This document shows positions 51,416 through 51,442 of a stretch of 51,442 bases of DNA, one piece after another. The stretch is from Salinicola salarius (GTDB lineage: Bacteria; Pseudomonadota; Gammaproteobacteria; Pseudomonadales; Halomonadaceae). The notes below the pieces were generated by a model. The model searched no databases and had not been told where the DNA came from. It saw only the letters and a list, made by a program, of their open reading frames with translations. The first letter of the stretch is position 1; each line of letters starts with the position of its first letter. The DNA is taken from contig NZ_NHOU01000019.1 in the NCBI RefSeq assembly GCF_002179555.1, forward strand, positions 17,695-69,136. Direction: 5' to 3'. A program made the translations under genes and the position numbers.

Positions 51416-51442
51416 CTATTCAGGTCACGCTGCCTGATCCAG

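Overview
The window is GC-rich chromosomal DNA of a gammaproteobacterium, most likely a moderately halophilic Halomonadaceae member (Halomonas/Salinicola-like). This is inferred from overall protein character, acidic interdomain linkers in AceF, a GH13_23-type alpha-glucosidase resembling the Halomonas enzyme, the carboxynorspermidine route to spermidine, and several osmotic or general-stress proteins. No rRNA, tRNA, CRISPR array or complete insertion sequence was seen.

Left part (1-13.1 kb, almost all minus strand): an MBL-fold hydrolase and a very hydrophilic small protein. Next comes a tightly packed operon for a cofactor-rich molybdenum formate dehydrogenase, a DUF1641 protein and a short-Q-loop bd-type (cyanide-insensitive) quinol oxidase, which looks like a complete formate-to-oxygen respiratory unit. 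Upstream lie an orphan HicB-like regulator, then a Crp/Fnr regulator followed by a PoxB-like ThDP enzyme and a CYP152-type peroxygenase P450 in one operon. A KGG-repeat stress protein follows, facing a DUF892 (YciE/YciF-like) protein across an AT-rich gap.

Central part (14-24 kb): a carbohydrate cluster with two tandem GH13 alpha-glucosidases (the first broken by an out-of-frame deletion of about 101 nt), a decayed GT2 glycosyltransferase remnant, a MurG-like glycosyltransferase, a GT2, a sucrose-phosphate-synthase-like protein with a fused HAD phosphatase, and a divergent GT4. Together they suggest synthesis and turnover of a small glycoside, perhaps a sucrose-type compatible solute.

24-34 kb: mixed single genes. 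These are an unknown membrane protein, a second Crp/Fnr regulator preceded by three 21-bp iterons, an AhpD-like protein, DUF883, a LysE exporter, an AidB-like acyl-CoA dehydrogenase, a NUDIX hydrolase, glutathione peroxidase, FabV, a GlxA-type AraC regulator and AmpD. The AmpD gene carries a self-templated insertion.

Right part (34.7-51.4 kb): core metabolism. aceE-aceF (three lipoyl domains), adk, tsaB, uppP-rsmJ, an EamA transporter, a CsbD protein, the carboxynorspermidine dehydrogenase/decarboxylase pair, a LysR regulator, a MerR/CDF metal-efflux pair with a recognisable operator, a sulfotransferase-like protein, a DksA-type zinc-finger protein, and a universal stress protein gene whose 5' end is interrupted about 27 nt before the window edge.

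A recurring oddity is short (11-26 bp) tandem duplications at gene starts, gene ends and in intergenic DNA.
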